This document shows positions 24,388-34,404 of a stretch of 64,000 bases of DNA, piece by piece (the first letter of the stretch is position 1; every line of letters starts with the position of its first letter). The notes under the pieces are model-generated. The model was not told where the DNA came from. It did no database searches and was given only the letters and a program-made list of their open reading frames with translations. The stretch lies in assembly GCA_020746105.1 (NCBI GenBank), contig CM036618.1, positions 43,061,014-43,125,013 of the forward strand, read 5' to 3'. Position numbers and translations under genes: made by a program. Source of the stretch: Trogon surrucura. Its lineage: Eukaryota; Chordata; Aves; Trogoniformes; Trogonidae.

Positions 24388-24577
24388 TTCAGCTGATTTT
24401 CCCCAAGTCAAGTCTGTTTTGCCTGTGATGGTAATTGCTGAGTGATCTCTCCCTGTCCTTATCTTGACCCATGAGTCTTTCATTGTATTTTCTCTTCCTT
24501 GGTCAGTTTAGAAGTGGGAGTGGTGCCTGCTTTGGTGGGCTCCTAGTGTCTAGCCGAGGTCAACTCACTACATTATT

Positions 24578-25500
24578 TTTATCATTTTCTTCCTGATTTC
24601 TTACCTTTCATCTTGCTATTCTAGACTGGACCACAGTCACAGGACCACACAGTCCTTCAGTCTGGTGTAATTAATCTGAGCTGCAGCTTCAGGATGAGAA
24701 GGGACATCAAGCTCTGTATTAATGGTTGTTGCCCCTGTGCAGTAACAGCAAGTCATCTTTTGCTCTGTTTGTCAAAACTAAAAGGTTCTATCTTCTGGGA
24801 CTGAAAAAAATTGTTTAGGAAGCCAGATGAACACATACTTCCTGTGCTAATGTCTCTGTCTCATGGCCATAAAAACTTCTGTCTTTCCTGCCTGCAGCAA
24901 GCATGCTTCTTTCCCATGAAACAAGCTCATTATCTCCCTTCAGGACAGAGAAATATCATCTCTTGTAGTTGCACCCTTTCTCACTGTCTTCATCAAAATC
25001 TGTGAGCTAGCATGGAAGGAAAGGTTGATTTTCCATGTCTTGGGCAAGCTATGCCTCAGAAGACCCTCTAGCTCCCTAAGCAAAGCTTCTCTCGGACGGA
25101 CACAGTGCTCCCTTAGTGCTGGTTCCATTCTCTTCCCTGCAAAATTTATCTTTCTAGCCTCCTTCAACCTGTAGACATGTAACTTACATTGCAAATGTTA
25201 TTTTCCCATTGCTTACCTTGGCCATGCTCCTCCTTGGCAGAAACTAACTGTGGTGGGGCACAATAGCAGAGTGGAAGGAAACCGAAGTTTTAGAGGCCTC
25301 AGAAATCCTTAGACTGGCAACTCAAAATTTTTTACTTAAGCATGGAGGAGATGAGAAACCAGGTTCCAAAAGGCAGCAGCAAAGATGTTTCAGAGAGGCA
25401 AGTAGCTCCCAATTACTTGGCAAAAACAGGCACAGTATGTAATAGCCAGCAAACACAGTAGTATGAACTTAAGGGAATGCCAATAAAAAAACATGGAAAG
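24578..25500. other. Unique sequence, no gene seen
   Basis: No repeat or coding exon recognised. Moderate GC for the window. Open frames around 24811-25194 are short, lie on opposite strands and have no recognisable domain. Confidence 0.5.
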
Positions 25501-25745
25501 CATAGAATCACAGAATTGTTTCAGTTGGAAAAGACCTTTAAGATCATCAAGTCCAACCATTAACCTAACACTGCCAAGCCCACCTCTAAACCATATCCCT
25601 AAGCACCTCATCTACATGTCTTTACCTCCAGGAATGGGGACTCTACCACTTCTCTGGTCAGCCTATTCCAGTGCTTAACAATCCTTTCTGTGAAGAAGTT
25701 TTTCCTAATATCCAATCTAAACCTCCTCTGGTGCAACTCAAACCT
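25501..25745 (-). mobile_element. CR1 3' end, antisense (~245 bp)
   Basis: The antisense terminus CATAGAATCACAGAATTG and CAGTTGGAAAAGACCTTTAA leads into the antisense ORF2 end (TCCAATCTAAACCTCCTCTG). It is 5'-truncated at about 25745, where a small palindrome begins (25744-25763). The subfamily (GGAAAAGACC type) resembles the copies at 33 and 8366 rather than the GGAAGGGACC type at 15-19 kb. Confidence 0.88.
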
Positions 25746-26475
25746 TCTTGTCAAGACAAGAAGAGGTCTCAAACCTCTTAGAGTTCTTCTGTGAGACTCT
25801 GATACCAGTAAGTAGTGTCACATACCATTGTTACCGGTTCATCCATCCCTGAATGCCAGCAGAAGGGGTGCCTGATCCTCTGTCCCTCTTCTCCTGCAGG
25901 GTCAGAGCATCTCTCTGACTCTGGGGCCACACAGCCAAAAAGGTGTTTGTGCCCAAGCCTGAGATGAGCTACTATACCGCAACCTTTTTTTTTCCAGGCT
26001 CCAACATCGTACAGAGCTGCCTGCTTTTTTCAGATCCCTTTTGCTGGATTTGTGTATACACCTTAATTCATCTGGAGGCTAAGGGCATGATCCATGCCTG
26101 GCTCCAAGAGAGTCAGTGTGGGGCTCAAACACACTTGCATAGACATTGCAGCCAGTGCAGGGAGACAACAGAGATGCTACTGACTGACTCAGCTGAACTG
26201 TTAAACCTCTGCAACATCTGGCATGTCCTTTAATTTTGGCAGGATGTGGTTACGAAGCCTGCTCCATTTTAATTTCACTGAATAACTTGCGTTTGTGAGA
26301 TGGAGTCTAACTTCCCAGTCTATGGCAAATAGGTCTGCAATGTTCAAATCTGGATTTCTTATTTCTGTTTACTGTCTGCTGGAAACACACAAAATGCATG
26401 ATGGCACCCCCTGCAATGATGACAGTTGTTTCCAGAGATTCAATGGGAGTTAAAGATTACCCATATTTGTTTCAT

Positions 26476-26515
<40 letters not shown>

Positions 26516-27363
26516 ACTTACTTTGGGCCCTGAAGGACATCCTTCAGGTGTTAGGTATATGTGCCTGAAAGCTTAGCTCTTTTTTCTATTTCAGTCTAAT
26601 AAAAGATGTCAGATCTCCTCGAGTCTTTGACTCTCTTCTATCCTTAGATGATAATTACAAAAAATTACTTTCTGCAGAGGCAAAAATGAAGGACTTTAAA
26701 ATGCCTTTAAAAAGAAAATGAATTCAGGAAGGGCTATTTTTAACATTAGACACAGATTTTTTTCCACTAGAGATAATTAATCTGTAACTTTTCCCACAAA
26801 ATAAATGGCCAGAATTAACCCCCCTCCCACCAAAAATAGGAAACTTGTAACGGATGGAAAAAGTGACAAGACTAAATGATTCGTACTTCGCATTAAATGT
26901 CTTTTTCATAAAACAGCAAGCAGCACATCTACTTCCTGGCAGTTGTTACTACATCAAAGTGCTCAAAGTAGAATACAATTATATTGAAAAAAAGAAATAT
27001 ACTTTTTCTTCTTATAAAAGAAAGTTGTCAAAAGGAGAAAAAAAAAGAGAGAATCTCCCGTGAAGAGAGATCCTGATGAGATGTATGATCTTTTTTGTTC
27101 TGGAGAGGGGAGGGGAGAAAGAGAATAGAAGAGAGGAAACAGAAAAAGCAGCCCCAGGATAACAAGCTTTGTGTGAAGCAGAAAATCATACCCTTTGAGG
27201 GTCATTTTCTTTGAGTCGCTGCCTCAGGGAGGTAGGAGGCAGAGATTAGACATTGGAGGGAAAGTCCACATTTGCTTGCGAGGCATCACTCTGCCCTGGA
27301 ATGCTCTGGAATAGAGAGCCATTCGGTCTTCCTGGGGGTGTGCAGATCCCAGCAAACAGTTTG
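25746..27363. other. Unique sequence with a long poly(A) run, no gene seen
   Basis: Nothing coding was recognised. It contains the A34 run at 26479-26512 and a purine-rich stretch at about 27030-27150 with GGGGAGGGGAG. It leads into the CpG island. Confidence 0.5.
26479..26512 (+). repeat. Poly(A) tract, 34 bases
   Basis: An uninterrupted A34 run. No AATAAA lies just upstream and no gene-like sequence precedes it, so a processed-pseudogene tail is not supported. Confidence 0.95.
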
Positions 27364-27775
27364 AACCGAGTCGTGCCCTCGTTTTCCTTCACCCCACTGG
27401 CCCGAGATCTCTGCCGAAAGACGCGGCGGGATTCTGGAAAACCACAGCAGAGTCTCGGAGCGCACGGGCTGTGCCGTCGCGTCTGCCCACGAGGAGCAGA
27501 GCCTCTTAAAAAAACCCGAAACCCCCCAAAAAACAAAACCAAAACAGGGATCTGCCCTTCCCGCTCTCCGTTCCCGGGGCGGCGGTGAGGTGCGGGCGGC
27601 GGGCGAGGGACACAGTCCTCCCGCCCGCCCGGGAGGGGGCTTCCCGCGGGGAGGGCGCTGTTTGCCCGCTAGGTGGAGCCTGAACCCTTCGGTCCCGCAC
27701 TCGCCCGCGGCTCCCCAGTCTCTTGTCGGAGAAGGGATTTTCGCCGGCGTCAGCTCGGCGGACATCGGAAGGCAA
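27364..27775. promoter_or_regulatory. Orphan CpG island
   Basis: About 44 CpG dinucleotides in roughly 410 bases by hand count, with strong G and C runs (GGGCGGCGGGCGAGGG near 27593-27608, CCCGCCCGCCCGGGAGGGGG near 27619-27638). The flanking DNA is AT-rich and CpG-poor. In vertebrates such islands usually mark unmethylated promoters, often of broadly expressed genes or long non-coding RNAs. A weak donor-like GCG|GTGAGG is present at about 27585, but no first exon can be assigned. Open frames on both strands are expected from GC richness alone. A methylation-protected fragment of an unknown mobile element is the main alternative. Confidence 0.7.
27666..27680 (+). promoter_or_regulatory. Candidate CTCF-like site in the CpG island
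   Basis: CCGCTAGGTGGAGCC matches the commonly cited CTCF core (CCASYAGRKGGCRSY) at 13 of 15 positions. Such matches arise by chance in GC-rich DNA, so this is only a candidate. Confidence 0.3.
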
Positions 27776-27868
27776 TAGAAGTACATGGTGTAGGAAAGCC
27801 ATGAGACACTTGTTTGGGGCTTTATTTTTATTTTACAATGTTCCACTGATTACAGTGTGCGCTCACAG

Positions 27869-28463
27869 CCTTCTGGGCTGCATCAAAAACAACGTGGCCA
27901 GCAGGTCGAGGGAGGTGATTCTCCCCCTTCGCTCTGCTCTCCTGAGACCCCACCTGCAGTGCTCTGCTCAGCTCTGGGGCCTCCAGCGTAAGAAGGACAT
28001 GGACCTGTTGAAGTAGGTTTGGAGGAGGGCCACAAAAATGGTGAGGGGGCTGGAGCACCTCTCTTATGAGGACAGGCTGAGAGAGTTGGGGCTGTTCAAC
28101 CTGGAGAAGAGAAGGCTCCAGGAAGACCTTATAGTGGCCTGCCAGTACCTGAAGGGGACCTGCAGGACAGAAGGGGTGGGACTCTTGATCAGAGAGTGTA
28201 GTGGTAGAGTGAGGGGTAACGGTTTCAAACTGAAAGAGGACAGATATTTATTGGATATTGGAAAGAAGTTCTGTACTGTGAAGTTGATGAGACGCTGGAA
28301 CACGTTGCCCAGAGAAGTTGTGGAAGTCCCCTCTTTGGAAGTGTTTAATACCAGGCTGGATGGCGCTTTGAGCAACCTGATCTAGTGGAAGGCGTCTCTG
28401 CCCTTGGAACTAGATTATCCTTAAGGCCCCTTCCAATCCAAAGCATTCCATGATTCTGTGATC
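27869..28463 (+). mobile_element. CR1 LINE, sense, 3' ~595 bp
   Basis: A sense CR1 starting in ORF2 (GGGCTGCATCAAAAACAACG, then GTGGCCAGCAGGTCGAGGGA) and ending with CATTCCATGATTCTGTGATC. The coding part reads [51 protein letters not shown] and LPREVVEVPSLEVFNTRLDGALSNLI. One in-frame TAG (28014-28016) interrupts it; the frame is otherwise kept from 27869 to the normal stop near 28385. Its subfamily (YLKGTC and LSNLI end) differs from the YKYIKGEC type at 15 and 35 kb. Confidence 0.92.
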
Positions 28464-29904
28464 CCTGTTTACTATGCATTAAGCTAGATGAGACCATCGC
28501 ATCTTTCAGTAGACTCCCTAATGTGGCCAGTACCAGTATATTGTTTTTTAAATCAGGTTACACTAGATTACTGCTATTTCCTAAATAAATAAATAATAAT
28601 AATAAAAATGGAGAGGCAATGGCATTAGTTGAACTGCTGAATCGCTGGTCATGAAGGGCACTATTTCAATGTGTGCATAGAGGAGTTAAAGAAAAATCTT
28701 GCAGAGCACCCCCTAGTTAAATTGCCCCTATGCTGTGTAAGTGGAATTGTATATCCTTGCTGTGGGATTGAATTAAAAAAAAAAAAGAAAAGAAAAATGT
28801 AGATGGAAGGCAGGTTTAAATAATCTGGCTGCAGCTCATACTTATGCCAAAGTTGGTAGGTCAGACCAAGCCCTTTGGCTGACTCTAAATGGATTAGCTT
28901 GGCAGTTACTGAAAACCCTGCCCAACAGTTTCATTTCCATGGCCTTTCTGGAAGAGGCACTTTCTTTGCTTAGCACAAGAGTTCTTCTCCCCAGTGTGTT
29001 CTGAGTCAGGAGTGGTAGGGCTAGCTGGACAATGATGATTGTGTAGCATAGTAGCCTTTTAGGTTTCAACCTTTTCTTCTTCATAAGGTCAAAGATAAAC
29101 CTCTCAGATGCTTTGAAAAGCCTGACCTCTGTCTCTGGAAATAACTGAAGTGTCCAGCCTAGATCAAAGAAACCTTTCCTTCAAAAACATTGTCAAAACT
29201 GAGATTTTTTTAAAAGCTTTTGGCTCTGATGAAAGCTGAATGATGAAATCAGTGTGTATTTGATGGGAAGTGTTCCAGCCAGCTCTAATAAGGAGCACTA
29301 GTCAGTATTTTAATGAAAACCTTCAATAGCAAAACTCTGTTTTGGCTCCTTTATGTTCATAACACTGTACTACCTGGGCAATCTCCCAGCCTTTAATGTA
29401 TTTTTCCTCACAGTATACCTGGAAAATGCTATTGTCCTGACTTTACAGATGAGAAATGGAAGCACAGGAAGGTGAGGCAACTTACTGAAGATCGTACAGT
29501 CAAGTTTGCAACAGAGAAAAAAAAAATCAATCCCCTTGTCCAAAATCATAAACTAGTGTCATGATTTGGGGTACTTCATGCTATTTTTCTGTTATATACC
29601 CCTGATCTCCTCTGTCCAAAACTTAAGAGTGTGCATAACCTAACAGATCATTTGTCCCATACATAAGAAATGTAGGAGGGAGATCATTTGAGGTCTGTGG
29701 GATACTCTGTCAGTTGCTGGACTGACCTGAAAGAGTTACTATTTACAGAAAGTTAGGAAAAAACTCTTCCATCCTTGTTTTCTTTCTTCCTGCTCCCTAC
29801 TTTCACCCTGTGTTTTTGGGGCTTGAATACTGCAGATACTCTCTGTAAACTCCCACTTCAATTTTCTGTGAAGCTTTTAGCAGGTGGGAAAGTCTCTCTA
29901 AAAT
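28464..29904. other. Unique sequence, no gene seen
   Basis: AT-rich DNA with an A-rich patch near 28770-28797 and an AATAATAATAA stretch near 28590. Nothing coding recognised. Confidence 0.5.
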
Positions 29905-30078
29905 AGATCATAGAACAGCCTAGGCTGGAAGGGACCTTAGAGATCGTTTAATCCAACCTCCCTGTCATGGGCAGGGACTCCTCTCAACTAGATCAGGCAA
30001 CACATGGGGACTGAACAGGGACCCACGACCTTGGTATTATCAGCACCACGCTCTAACCGAGTGAGCTAACCAACCCCC
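29905..30078 (-). mobile_element. SINE: tRNA-Ile head fused to CR1 3' tail
   Basis: Read on the minus strand, the element begins GGTTGGTTAGCTCAC, the 5' part of a tRNA with an A-box. It continues through a complete anticodon arm and a T arm, and then joins CR1 3' sequence (CCTGATCTAGTTGAGAGG) ending in a decayed terminus (TTCTATGATC). The CR1 part begins at the codons around the ORF2 stop. This is the layout of a tRNA-derived SINE mobilised by CR1 proteins that recognise the shared tail. From memory, TguSINE1 of passerine birds has the same parts (tRNA-Ile plus CR1 tail). Chance juxtaposition of a tRNA pseudogene and a CR1 end is the alternative. No clear target duplication was found. Confidence 0.8.
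30004..30075 (-). pseudogene. tRNA-Ile (GAT)-like head of the SINE
   Basis: On the minus strand the D arm has TTAGCTCACTCGG (A-box-like). The anticodon stem TGGTG/TACCA encloses the loop CTGATAA, with anticodon GAT at 30039-30041. The T stem GTGGG/CCCAT encloses a normal-looking TTCAGTC preceded by six extra bases (TCCCTG, 30016-30021 on the plus strand). The extra bases split the B-box. The 3' half of the acceptor stem is absent and replaced by CR1 sequence. It is therefore not a functional tRNA gene. Confidence 0.8.
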
Positions 30079-30860
30079 TAGTGAGCTAATGAAAGAGACA
30101 GCCAGACAATATTTGGTTCACTAGAGAAAAATATCACAGTTCCTTTCAGGAAGCAGAGGAAACGGCAGGAGCTATACCCAACTAGAAAAGAAGATCATAT
30201 TTGCTTATGTTTGAAATACATGAATGCCTAGTTTGGTACCCTTGCTTGAAGTGGCAGACTAGCAGCCTTTTATAAGTGAGGGTGCTGATACTTTCCACTA
30301 CTCCTCAGTTTAAAAGCAGTGACAGGATTTGAAAGGGAGAAAGATAAATACAATTTTCTGGTGAGAAACATCCTATCTTATGCTTGAGTATACATTATTG
30401 GATATGATTACTTGCGTAAGAATTTACTCAGGGGTAGTGTCTTGTTTTTGTCTAGAAAAGACTAATTCTTATAACCTGTGTACAGAACTACTGCCACCTA
30501 ACTGTTCTATCTCCCTTCATTAGTAAATAGGCTCAGCACTACAGTGCAAAACTTCCTTTATACAAAATCATAGGCATAGAAGAGAAGGAAGATTCTCACT
30601 TATCTGCCTTCCACATTAAACTAAGAGAATGAGCAAGATGATATACCTGTGATGGATTCTCAAAGAGACCTTTGGTTCTCACTGAAATCCTCAGATGAGT
30701 CTGATTGGGATTGACCTAATCTGGTGGCCACAAAGTCATGGATTACCATGGTCAGGAACTGATAGGATGGGGGTGTACCAGGCAATATCTCCAGGACAGC
30801 AGGATGAATAGGCCCAGCTGTCAGCTGGTTTATATTTTATAGCCATGGGTGTACCCAGAT
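30079..30860. other. Unique sequence, no gene seen
   Basis: Nothing recognised. The motif GTGAGCTAA from the SINE head (30061-30069) is repeated at 30081-30089, just outside the element. Confidence 0.5.
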
Positions 30861-30942
30861 TTGGGCTGGGTTAGAGACCTCCTGAGGTCCCTCACAGCCT
30901 GAGTTTTCCCATGATGCTGTGATGATCTGGTGATCCTAGGAT
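30861..30942 (+). mobile_element. Old CR1 3' end, sense (~80 bp)
   Basis: GGGTTAGAGACCTCCTGAGG, TCCCTCACAGCCTGAGTTTTC and CCATGATGCTGTGATGATC follow the order of a CR1 3' UTR and terminal repeats, but with many substitutions. It is an older subfamily than the others. The upstream boundary is uncertain. Confidence 0.65.
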
Positions 30943-33900
30943 CAGAAAGGAGAAAATTCTATGAGGACTTCCATCCTCTTGCTGCCAGGGCCCAAACAGC
31001 TGCTGGTTTTGTGTAGGTGTGAGGAGTGCTGGGAGATCATGTTGTTTGTTACTGATGTAAAGAAGTTATACATTGGAGTTGTCCATATGCTCCTGGAAAC
31101 CTAGTTCATCTCTTACCATCTCTTATCATAGCTTTGGAGAAAGTCCGAATAGTTAGGAGAAAAGCATTTTGAGGGTTTTCGGAAATGGAGCTACAACTTC
31201 TGCAGAGAAGACCTTGACACACAGAGCAGAACTTTCAGCTGCAGGGAGATCTTTTACATGTTAGTACAGTGTTGGTATGAGACTGCGGGCTTGCACAAGC
31301 ACGTGCTATTTTAGGTGTATGAAATCCTATGATAGTCAAGTGTTAAACATAAAGGTAATTCCTGCATCTACATTTATTGCAGGAAATCTTTACCTTTTCC
31401 TTTTCCTTAAACCTTGGGAATATTTTATTTTAAGTACCTGATAGTAGTGAGGAAGTTGAAACTAATCCATTGTCTAAAAACATCCTTCATCACTTCTTGC
31501 TTCTTGTCAGAAAAACAATCCATCACCACTGGAAGCTTGTGCCAGAAATTTCCTTGCAGACCTAAGCTTTCACTGCATTGAAACATCAAAATGCTGAACT
31601 CGCAGTCTGTAGAGAGAAGTTCCTTCCCAGAGAATACAAAAGTCATCTTTAAGTGTTTATTTGGTTTCTTTGTTGTTGTTGTTGTTGTTGTTTTTAAATC
31701 TGAATTTGTAATATATTATGCACTTTTCTCCTCACTTCTGCTGCAAATGCCTCTGAAAAGGTTTTGATGCACTTCCTTGTTGTGTGCGCAGTAGCTGCAA
31801 TGCATGTATGGCTCAGCTGGGGGTAACTGTTGCCAAATACTGTTTGTAAATATTCCTGTAGATAAGACTTACTGCCCTTTGGCATCTTATTCTTGTGTCT
31901 GCACAACTTTTGGGGAGTGAGAATTTATTCACGAGCATGTTTGAAAGCAAGAGTATCAGGAAAACCAAGTAACTTGTTGTGGAAAAGTTTTTACAAAAAT
32001 CTTCTCTCAGTATAATCTTTTAAAAGCTCTTTCTATTTTGTTGTTGTAATATTCACTGAACTTAGACTGAGTTTTTGCAAATCATTTCAGAGTAGGAAAA
32101 TGGGATTCTTCTTTTTTTTTTTTTCCAGAGTACAGGTCACCTAGCTCTGGAATAGAAATTGTGCTGTGTGATTCACAGAGGCAGTCATAAATAATGAGTG
32201 CTCATTCACCAGTTTGTGAATAAACCCCAGGCTAAAATGTGGTCATACATTCATTAAATAGTACAAAGAAATCACAGCGTATTTACACAATTTACTGCTA
32301 AACTTTTCAGATAACTAATTTGTAAAAATTAATTTGATTACCATTGATCTGTATGCTAAGTGCTCATCATTAAAACTTCAGTATTATATTTTGTTGTGCA
32401 TTATTTTTGCATGTCGCCATTTACATTATCTATAATCCCTTGTTAGCCAGATCAGTTATCTGTTGTCACTGATCCATTGCCTAACCAGATGACTTCCATT
32501 CTCTGAACCATAGATTATTTAGCTCTCAGTTTCTCTTAAAAAAAAATCTGATGGATATATTGCAAAATTGGGCTGATAACCTTTAATGTTATTCGCCATA
32601 GATTTTCTGTCTGCAGCATGACTTTTTACTGAATTCTTCAATTAGAAATGCTTGTGGCTGGATGTAAGCAGCAGTCTGGAAAAATGGCAGTCAAAATTCC
32701 AGAGAAGAATTTAAGCCAAGAAACAGTCAGATCCAAATTTTTCCATGAAACTGTTTTTTTTAACTGAATGTTAGATGTTTTTTAATGGAAAATGTCTGCT
32801 TCAAGTGAAAGTAAAACATATTCATGGAACACAAGTTGTCCCAAATTGTAGTATTAAAACTATATATATTTTTTTTGAAAATATTATTTCCATATTCCTT
32901 AAAATTAATGTGAAAACTGGTAAAAAAAATAAAGAGACTGTTTTCTATGGAAAAGAGAAAATATTTTTTTTTTCTCTTAAGCTTCTTTAAGGAGTATGTA
33001 TTTATTTCAAGCCCTCATTTTGCAGACACTCTTGCTCTTTTTATAAATGCCCCCTGTATAACTGGGAAGTGCTGTGTTCTTTGAGAAAGCTTTTGAAAAT
33101 TTCTTCAGAAAAGATTTCCTGGTAGATTTGCTATTTGGCACAAAGCCTTCAGTTGTGAAACAAGCAAACCAAAATGTTGTGCAGCAGGGTGAGGGAACTC
33201 TGGTTTCTAGTTTAAAAATGAAATAAATTCACAGTTTCCTACCTAAAGATTTTGTCTGGATGATGCAGTGCCCTTAATGTTACATTTCATTGTTTACCTA
33301 GAGGCTCAGGAAGCATGTAAAATGTATGGCAGTGTAAGATTATCTTCCTGCTTTCTAAACCACACTATCCTTTCGTAGTTCCATAATTCAAGTTTAATGT
33401 TGCAATAATGCCAGAACGCAGCGTGACAGCTACAAATGACTCCCTGACTGTCGCACTTGCTGCTGTACGGGGGAGGTTGGGAAGGACTCCTAACTCAAAA
33501 AGGTACTTCTCATTGTATTTTTCTGGCAGTTATCAAGGCCGTGTCTTTCATGGGAAGCAGCTGAGTAATTTCCAAGATCCAAGTGTCACTGCACTTGCGG
33601 TGTTTGTGAGCAGACTTGCAGAGGGGATGGAGTGCTTCCACCATGAAAATGTCGGCAAGGACAAGGCTCTGCCCTCTCCCACGTAACTGTCATGGCCTTG
33701 GTCCAATGTGACATTTTGTCTTCCCACAGAAGGGCCAGGCAGCTCTCTTAGTCAGAGAGACTTTGGGAACCAACATTTCCCACGTTTTTAAGTCCCCTGA
33801 GTCTTTATCTGCTGCTGAAGCTCCACCCTTCCCTCCTCTCAGCCCAAATGTAAGAAGACAGTGTCTCTGGCCTTCTTGAGAGGGAAAGGGGCAGGAGGAG

Positions 33901-34404
33901 CATCGATAGCTCCCTGCCAAGTCAGAGGGATGGCTGGAACCCAGCTCTTGGTTTCCCAGGAAGGAGGGGAGTGAAGACTCACACACGCTACTTTTGCAAA
34001 GGGATGGGTGAAGGATCACTGAGAGGTCAGTCCGTTCCTGCAAGCCAGAAGGGTCATGAACCCGACATCAGTCTCACAGAAAAAGTATTATTAAAAAAAC
34101 AAGCTAGGGAAAAAGCTTCCTAGCATTTGGCCTTCGGAACAGAGAACAACATTATTGCTGGAGCAGCAGCAAGTATGAAATCCTGGAAAACACTCATAAA
34201 CATGACATATTTTATTAAAAGTTTTAGTTTCCAGTAAGCTTCCATGACTCAGGTCTCTGTTATCATTTGACGGTGTAAATGCTCTTGAAACATGAGTATC
34301 ATTTTTACAGAATAAATCTGGTAGATAAGTAAACACTGATACTGTCTAATGAATGTTCAATTGCATTTGATGCAATGTGAAATATGTTCTTCAGACTTGC
34401 TGCA
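30943..34404. other. AT-rich unique sequence, no gene seen
   Basis: Contains the TTG microsatellite at 31670-31691 and T-rich runs near 32110 and 32960. Frames near 33408-33686 and 33690-34043 are open for 90-117 codons in slightly GC-richer DNA but have no recognisable homology. Confidence 0.5.
31670..31691. repeat. (TTG)n microsatellite, about 7 copies
   Basis: An uninterrupted TTG run in a T-rich context, read directly. Confidence 0.9.

Larger units (their letters stand above)
23126..24572 (+). mobile_element. Solo LTR of an endogenous retrovirus, with nested CR1
   Basis: The same LTR family as 16721-17905, read on the plus strand from TGCATTGC to TCACTACA. The flanks TTACT (23121-23125) and TTATT (24573-24577) match at four of five bases, as expected of an aged 5-bp target duplication. 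It carries TATTTAA (23299-23305) and AATAAA (24382-24387). Several copies of a TGGAGCAG module lie between them. The LTR is interrupted by a 374-bp antisense CR1 at 23807-24180. LTR sequence resumes afterwards with blocks shared with the first LTR (GGAGGTAGAGAA, GACAGGGAGA read antisense). No internal retroviral sequence is attached. It is more diverged and CpG-poorer than the first copy, so older or from another subfamily. Confidence 0.88.

Noticed and set aside
26479-26512. A34 run as the tail of a processed pseudogene
   Set aside because: No poly(A) signal just upstream, no gene-like sequence before it, and no flanking duplication.
27286-27846. 186-codon open frame on the minus strand over the CpG island
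   Set aside because: GC-rich DNA lacks stop codons by chance, competing frames are open on both strands, and the translation shows no domain.
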